This document shows, piece after piece, positions 59,927 to 64,000 of a stretch of 64,000 nucleotides of DNA. Every line of letters begins with the position of its first letter. The stretch's first letter is position 1. The DNA lies in NCBI GenBank assembly GCA_039197065.1, contig JBCCUL010000012.1, positions 1 through 64,000 of the forward strand, read 5' to 3'. The DNA comes from JANQPX01 sp039197065 (GTDB lineage: Bacteria > Pseudomonadota > Alphaproteobacteria > Geminicoccales > Geminicoccaceae). The position numbers and the translations under genes were made by a program. Below the pieces are notes generated by a model, which made no database searches, was not told where the DNA came from, and saw only the letters and a program-made list of their open reading frames with translations.

Positions 59927-61219
59927 CTAGTTGCGTCGACTGAACTCGGTTTCGCCACCGGATGCCAGGACCTTGGCCTGTTCAATCCACTTTTCCCGTT
60001 CAATCCGGCCTTTGAAGCGAAGATGCCGATCGACCCAGGCGACATTGTCGGGTGTGAATGCGGCGATCTGGGAGAAGTGATAGATCCCGAGACCGTTCAG
60101 CGTTTTTTCCAGCTTCGGGCCGACACCGCTGATCTTCTTCAGATCGTCGGCGACACCGCCGCGCGCCCCGGAAAGGGCTTCCGGACGCACGCCTTCGGCA
60201 TCCTCGTCCCCGGAAGTCGACGTGCTGCCCAAGGCTCCGACAAAGCTTTGGCCGCCACCCTCGGCGAGCTGGGAGGGCGCGGCGGCCCTTTGCGAATAAC
60301 CAGGCGGGTTCTGACCAGCAGAGCCGCCAGCACCGGATGAACCACCCGAGCTGCCGGAACCGGCAGAACCGCCAGCGCCACCGCCGGTTCCTCCTCCCGC
60401 GATCGAATCCGTGCCACCGACCAAGCCGAGCGCGCCGCCACCGGTCGATCCTGATCCACCGCCGCTCGTTGAGGTGGAGGTTCCGCTCCCGGCAGCACCG
60501 CCGGTCGATCCCGATCCGCCTGCGCCAGCCGAGCCAGGCGCGCCTCCGCCACCGGCGCCAGCCGCTGATCCCGATCCGCTGCCGCCCGTTGAACCCGAGG
60601 GTTCGTCATCAACAGCCGCGCCGGTCGAGCCCATCAGGCCCAGGGCTCCGCCGCCGCTCGTGCCGCCAGCACCTGCACCACGCTGCAGCTCGGCCACGCG
60701 AGCCTCTAAGCGCTCGACCTCGCGTTTGCAGGCGCCATTGGCCTCCTTTGCCTGCCGGAGTTCGCGCTCCAGGGTTTCGGTGCGCGCAGTCGCCGCTGCA
60801 AGGTCGCCGCCGCCCGCCTGGTTGCCGGCGGAAGACGCCTTCGCCTCGGCCAGTTCCTTCGTTCGTGCGGCGAGATCGCCTTCCAAGCCGCCGACGCGCT
60901 TTTCGACATCGGCAAGTGCGCTGAGCTTGGTCTGATGCTCGCGGCGAAGCTGGTCCAAGCTTCCTTCGTGGGTTTCGACGAGGCGCCTGGCCTCTGCCTC
61001 AGCCGCTTCGGACGTGGCTCGCGCCTCATTGGCCTGGGTGACTTCTCCGGCGAACCGATCACGCTCACCCTCGACATCGGTGAGCTTGGCGCGCCAACGG
61101 GCATCGAGGTCCTTGAGCTCACTGTCAAAACGGGCGCCGCGCCAAAGCCAGCCAATGATGAAGCCTAAAAGCGCCGCAAGCAGCAGAAAGACCAGAATTT
61201 GCGTGATAAGATATCCCAA
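59927..61219 (-). CDS. TM-coiled-coil-Gly/Ser linker-helix-hairpin-helix protein
   Basis: 430 aa. One N-terminal transmembrane helix (LITQILVFLLLAALLGFIIG), a coiled coil at about 30-180 rich in Glu and Arg, a flexible Gly/Ser/Ala linker at about 185-335 (SGSTGGAAGSGTSTS-like), and a C-terminal helix-hairpin-helix domain (DDLKKISGVGPKLEKTLNGL, then GIYHFSQIAAF). That last domain also occurs as an appendage in alphaproteobacterial L21 and NuoE-like proteins. It may tether DNA or RNA to the membrane. Partner proteins at 61407 and 61991 share features. Confidence 0.85.
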   Translation of the reverse strand: MGYLITQILVFLLLAALLGFIIGWLWRGARFDSELKDLDARWRAKLTDVEGERDRFAGEVTQANEARATSEAAEAEARRLVETHEGSLDQLRREHQTKLSALADVEKRVGGLEGDLAARTKELAEAKASSAGNQAGGGDLAAATARTETLERELRQAKEANGACKREVERLEARVAELQRGAGAGGTSGGGALGLMGSTGAAVDDEPSGSTGGSGSGSAAGAGGGGAPGSAGAGGSGSTGGAAGSGTSTSTSGGGSGSTGGGALGLVGGTDSIAGGGTGGGAGGSAGSGSSGGSSGAGGSAGQNPPGYSQRAAAPSQLAEGGGQSFVGALGSTSTSGDEDAEGVRPEALSGARGGVADDLKKISGVGPKLEKTLNGLGIYHFSQIAAFTPDNVAWVDRHLRFKGRIEREKWIEQAKVLASGGETEFSRRN

Positions 61220-61406
61220 CGTGCCTCTCCTTAAAGTCGAATTTCAGGGCGCGGTTCGCTCATCCCTAAGGCTTGTTTTCGAAAGTGCCCCTTTTTGGAA
61301 CCGAACTCTCCCGCCATGGCGAATTCGGAAACCCGTTTCTTCGTCAGTCTTGTGAGCAGCTGTCGAACCGTCCCCGATCATTCTTCACTGCTATCCCGTC
61401 AAGGCC

Positions 61407-61688
61407 TTATGGTTTGGTGGTCTCATCATGGACCGTGCGGACACCCCAGAGGCTGGCGACGGCGTCCACCGCTTGCTGAGCCGCATCGGCATCGGAAGCT
61501 TCCCCTGTAAGGATGGCATCCCGTCCGCTCATCTCGACGGCTGCCCAGCTCTGGCCGACAGCTTCGAGCTCCGCCCGGCTTCGATCGGCGAGATCATCCT
61601 CTATCCAGCCTCCAGCCAAGACGATGGTAAGAAGTGCGAGGAGGACAAAACCGATAAGGCCAAGTCCCAAGATCGTTGTTGATTTCAT
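61407..61688 (-). CDS. Small membrane protein with BON-like domain
   Basis: 93 aa from MKSTTILGLGLIGFVLLALL. One transmembrane helix, then RSRAELEAVGQSWAAVEMSG and DAILTGEASDADAAQQAVDA, the alternating pattern of a BON or OmpA-associated domain. Such domains bind membranes or peptidoglycan-associated partners. It sits between two helix-hairpin-helix proteins on the same strand. Confidence 0.7.
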   Translation of the reverse strand: MKSTTILGLGLIGFVLLALLTIVLAGGWIEDDLADRSRAELEAVGQSWAAVEMSGRDAILTGEASDADAAQQAVDAVASLWGVRTVHDETTKP

Positions 61689-61990
61689 CAGCCGATCCCA
61701 AGGCATTCATTCATTGATTGTGCAGGCAGCGTTCCACCTCGCGCATCGTCCGAGAAGTCTCCCATGCGCGGCGCGAAGCAAGCCAATGCGATCGTAGACA
61801 TAAGAAGACGTTAGGTCAAAACCCTGAAAAAATTTAGATATCGAATTCGCTTATGCCAAATGGCGGTCGAGACCCAGCGGCGGAGAACTCCGGACGCTTT
61901 CGATCTTCGCGAATATCCGGGCACAAAAAAGGGTTCAGGCATGAACTGAAATGCCTGTCGTTATCAACCCCAGATGATCTGAGGGTGGGC
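61689..61990. other. Intergenic region with terminator
   Basis: About 300 bases. It contains the terminator at 61925-61957 for the DUF4332 gene and presumably the promoter of the BON-like gene. No gene is supported. Confidence 0.5.
61925..61957 (-). terminator. Rho-independent terminator of the DUF4332 gene
   Basis: On the minus strand CAGGCAT and ATGCCTG form a 7-bp stem with an 8-base loop, followed by AACCCTTTTTT. It is about 34 bases past the stop at 61991. Confidence 0.75.
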
Positions 61991-62398
61991 TCAGTGGGTG
62001 ATGAGCGGCGGCAAGCCTTTTGCCTGATCGACCCAGGCCACCACCTGCTTTTCCGAAGGCGTGCTGCGGGTAAGCTTCTTGGCGGCGTTCACCTCTTTCA
62101 TCTTCGCGGCCAGATTGTCGGCGCGTCGATTGCGGAGCTCTTTGACCGTGTCGACGCCGGCCGCTTCGAGCAGCTCAGAGAATTGCTTGCCGATGCCGGA
62201 AATGCGCATCAGATCAGCGAGATTGGCCCACTTCAGGAGCTGACCGTCATCGAGGCCCGTGGCACCGGCCACTTCACGCCGACCCTTGGCGCTGGCGCAG
62301 CGATCCAGGAGCTTCTTCGTATTGGTGATACCGGCGGCCGAGAGCTTCTTGCCATAGACAGGCCCGATGCCCTCAATTTCTTCGATTGGGTAGTTCAT
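61991..62398 (-). CDS. DUF4332 helix-hairpin-helix protein
   Basis: 135 aa from MNYPIEEIEGIGPVYGKKLS. Two helix-hairpin-helix units (IEGIGPVYGKKLSAAGI and ISGIGKQFSELLEAAGV) are the core of DUF4332. Such proteins are thought to bind nucleic acid without sequence specificity. It has no transmembrane helix, unlike its neighbour at 59927, and lies 91 bases downstream of mscL on the same strand. Confidence 0.85.
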   Translation of the reverse strand: MNYPIEEIEGIGPVYGKKLSAAGITNTKKLLDRCASAKGRREVAGATGLDDGQLLKWANLADLMRISGIGKQFSELLEAAGVDTVKELRNRRADNLAAKMKEVNAAKKLTRSTPSEKQVVAWVDQAKGLPPLITH

Positions 62399-62427
62399 CG
62401 ATCTTCGTCCAAAGGTAGGTGACAGGG

Positions 62428-62460
62428 GGGCTCTCTCGGCGTCAGACGCAAAGAGAGCCC
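62428..62460 (-). terminator. Stem-loop between mscL and the DUF4332 gene
   Basis: GGGCTCTCT and AGAGAGCCC form a perfect 9-bp stem around 15 bases, 29 bases past the mscL stop. The minus-strand side lacks a T-tract, so readthrough into the next gene is possible. Confidence 0.55.
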
Positions 62461-62488
62461 GATTAACTATCACATCCTAAAGCAGTTT

Positions 62489-62899
62489 TCACTTCTTCAG
62501 GAGATCACGGATCTCGGTCAAAAGCTGCACGTCGGCTGCAGGCTCTTCTGGAGCGGGCTCCTCTTCCTTGGCCCGGTTCATCTTATTGACACCTTTGACC
62601 AGCATGAAGACGGCAAAGCCGACCAGAAGAAGATTGATGATAGCGTTGATGAACGCGCCGATGCCGATCACGGGTGCGCCTGCATCCTTGGCAGCCTGCA
62701 GGTTCGCATAGTCCTCGCCGGTAAGGCTGAAGAAGATGGTACTGAAGTCGACACCGCCCATCATCCAACCGATCGGCGGCATGATCACGTCTTCCACCAA
62801 TGATCCGACCATGCCACTGAACGCCGCACCCATGATGATGCCGACAGCCATGTCCATGGCATTGCCGCGCATGATGAACTCTTTGAATTCCTGTATCAT
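62489..62899 (-). CDS. mscL: Large-conductance mechanosensitive channel
   Basis: 136 aa. N-terminal helix and first transmembrane segment MIQEFKEFIMRGNAMDMAVG then IIMGAAFSGMVGSLVEDVIM, followed by PPIGWMMGGVDF. The second transmembrane segment is IGAFINAIINLLLVGFAVFM, and the C-terminal bundle is basic then acidic (EIRDLLKK). It opens under membrane tension to release solutes in hypo-osmotic shock. Confidence 0.97.
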   Translation of the reverse strand: MIQEFKEFIMRGNAMDMAVGIIMGAAFSGMVGSLVEDVIMPPIGWMMGGVDFSTIFFSLTGEDYANLQAAKDAGAPVIGIGAFINAIINLLLVGFAVFMLVKGVNKMNRAKEEEPAPEEPAADVQLLTEIRDLLKK

Positions 62900-63114
62900 T
62901 TCTAGCTCTCGATACCCCCAAAAGTTTTTTACTCATCGAGTGTCCCCGCGACGCGGAAACGCCTCGCATCCTGCCTTGTGAGCAAGTTTTACACAAGCTT
63001 GGAGGATAATTAAGCGCTTATTCGCCGGGCCAGAAGAGACAGGCATGATGAGCGACGTGGTCTTCGACCGAAGCAGAGAGATGGGTTTCGATGTCGACCG
63101 CCAGTGACGTCGCC

Positions 63115-64000
63115 TCAGCCACCTGATCCATTCGAGGACGGGAACAGAAACTCTCGTCCCACCTTCACCCGCTGCTGGCCGTCATAGGCGATCACATCAG
63201 CGGTGGCGTAGGTTTCGCCCCAGAGTTCCGGGAGATAGGAGCCGGTGCCGATGAAATCGATCGGCGCCCGAATGCTGGCCATCAGCTTGCATTTCCTGGG
63301 GCTGAAGCCGGAGCTTGCGATGATCTTCACCTGATCGAAACCGGCGTCGTCGAGGGTCTCGCGCATATGAAAGATCGCCGCCGCCGTCACGCCGGTGCCG
63401 GTCAGCCAGCGAAGTTCGGTTTCCGTGCGGTAGGTGCGGATCGCGTGGGCCGCATGACGGTCCAGGACGGCGTAGGAAGCGGCGGTGTCCAGGCCTTCAA
63501 TGAAGCGGCCGCCATGGGTGTCGATGCGAACGCCAAGACGGCCGGCGGCGGCAAGCTCCGGGAAACGCCGGCAGACGGCGAGGCTGTCGGTGACCTCCTG
63601 GCCGAAATAGTCGACCAGCACGTAGAGGGGATCGTCGGGAAAAGTCTCGTGGAACATCTCCGCGGCGCGCAGCGTCGAGCCGGCATAGCCGATCAGCGCG
63701 TGCGGCATGGTGCCAAGGCCTTTCTCATTGCTGAAATAATGGGCGGTCGCATCGGTGGCGTTGCCAATAAAGCCCTTGGCGCCCGTCTCATGTCGTGCCT
63801 TGGCTGAGCCGACGCTCGCGGCATAAGCCATCATCTCCGCCATGTCGGCGCCGGCGCAGTGGCGCGCGTCCATCGCGATGAAGCTGACATAGGGAAGGTC
63901 CGTGCACATCAGGAACGCGTTGAACGCGGCGACGCAAGGCGGGCCGAGGCGCTGGAGGAACACGGTTTCCAGATCGACCAGATGGGCAAAGGGACCTCTG
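63115..64000 (-). CDS. Nicotinate phosphoribosyltransferase-family protein, cut by right edge
   Basis: About 295 C-terminal residues are visible and the frame continues past 64000. The segments MDARHCAGADMAEMMAYAAS, GFIGNATDATAHYF, GTMPHALIGYAGSTLRAAEM and VRIDTHGGRFIEGLD, then IIASSGFSPRKCK, match the NAPRTase fold and its phosphate-binding elements. It makes nicotinate mononucleotide in the NAD salvage pathway. The start and N-terminal domain are outside the window. Confidence 0.88.
   Translation of the reverse strand, partial: RGPFAHLVDLETVFLQRLGPPCVAAFNAFLMCTDLPYVSFIAMDARHCAGADMAEMMAYAASVGSAKARHETGAKGFIGNATDATAHYFSNEKGLGTMPHALIGYAGSTLRAAEMFHETFPDDPLYVLVDYFGQEVTDSLAVCRRFPELAAAGRLGVRIDTHGGRFIEGLDTAASYAVLDRHAAHAIRTYRTETELRWLTGTGVTAAAIFHMRETLDDAGFDQVKIIASSGFSPRKCKLMASIRAPIDFIGTGSYLPELWGETYATADVIAYDGQQRVKVGREFLFPSSNGSGG

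Noticed and set aside
60337..60935. Arg- and Pro-rich plus-strand frames opposite the Gly/Ser linker
   Set aside because: These arise from reading the low-complexity Gly/Ser codons backwards.

Overview
The window is GC-rich chromosomal DNA from an alphaproteobacterium. Supporting signs are an RpoH heat-shock sigma factor, a TctCBA solute transporter, a DUF6476/RumA-type methyltransferase pair, a GNAT/DUF3500/peroxiredoxin housekeeping mix, dense ATGA/GTGA stop-start overlaps and several TTG/GTG starts. No rRNA operon or CRISPR array is visible. I cannot name the genus. Two tRNA genes are present: Lys(TTT) on minus at 9457-9532 and Glu(CTC) on plus at 54136-54210.

Layout. (1) 1-9.5 kb is accessory DNA: an IS1182-type transposase end at the left edge, DinB, a MarR/Acg-like nitroreductase pair with a palindromic operator, a coupled DUF5681/unknown pair, a frameshifted unknown gene, then a replication-like module of an AlpA-type HTH protein, a 116-nt tRNA-like element, a primase zinc-finger-like protein, a Toprim-DUF927 helicase/primase and an ORF carrying an array of GTCGGATA repeats. 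The module ends near tRNA-Lys, which is the usual kind of integration site, but no integrase is seen. (2) 9.6-11.8 kb holds queA-tgt for queuosine. (3) 11.9-23.1 kb is a catabolic locus. The minus-strand genes in order are tctC, tctB, tctA, a 49-aa ORF, a UxaA-type large subunit, a SAF small subunit, NagB-like, NagA-like and an FMN alpha-hydroxy-acid oxidase. Divergent from them are a Cys-type sulfatase and an unknown TIM-barrel-like protein. Together they look like uptake and breakdown of a sulfated and/or N-acetylated sugar or sugar acid. (4) 23.5-32.6 kb holds an F420-dependent glucose-6-phosphate dehydrogenase homologue, a HerA-like ATPase and small conserved genes. (5) 33.2-47.3 kb holds two GGDEF-EAL proteins around a carbohydrate block: SDR, hydratase, transglutaminase-like protein, gluconokinase, 6-phosphogluconate dehydrogenase, a membrane-anchored ClpP-like protein and a pentapeptide-repeat membrane protein. 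(6) 47.5-54.2 kb holds a secreted subtilase with a Cys-rich insert, a cluster of stem-loops, rpoH, rluD, a DUF6476 protein and an RNA m5U methyltransferase. (7) 54.5-64 kb holds an SDR paralogue, pgi, an FAD/GcvT oxidoreductase, three TM/helix-hairpin-helix/BON-like proteins, mscL and a nicotinate phosphoribosyltransferase cut by the right edge.

The most interesting signals are the repeat array in the DUF927 module with its neighbouring tRNA-like element, the sulfatase/UxaA/Nag/TTT locus with a translationally coupled 49-aa ORF, an F420-dependent G6PDH homologue with all recalled catalytic and phosphate-binding residues, a 94-bp palindromic repeat present twice, and a run of stem-loops downstream of rpoH.
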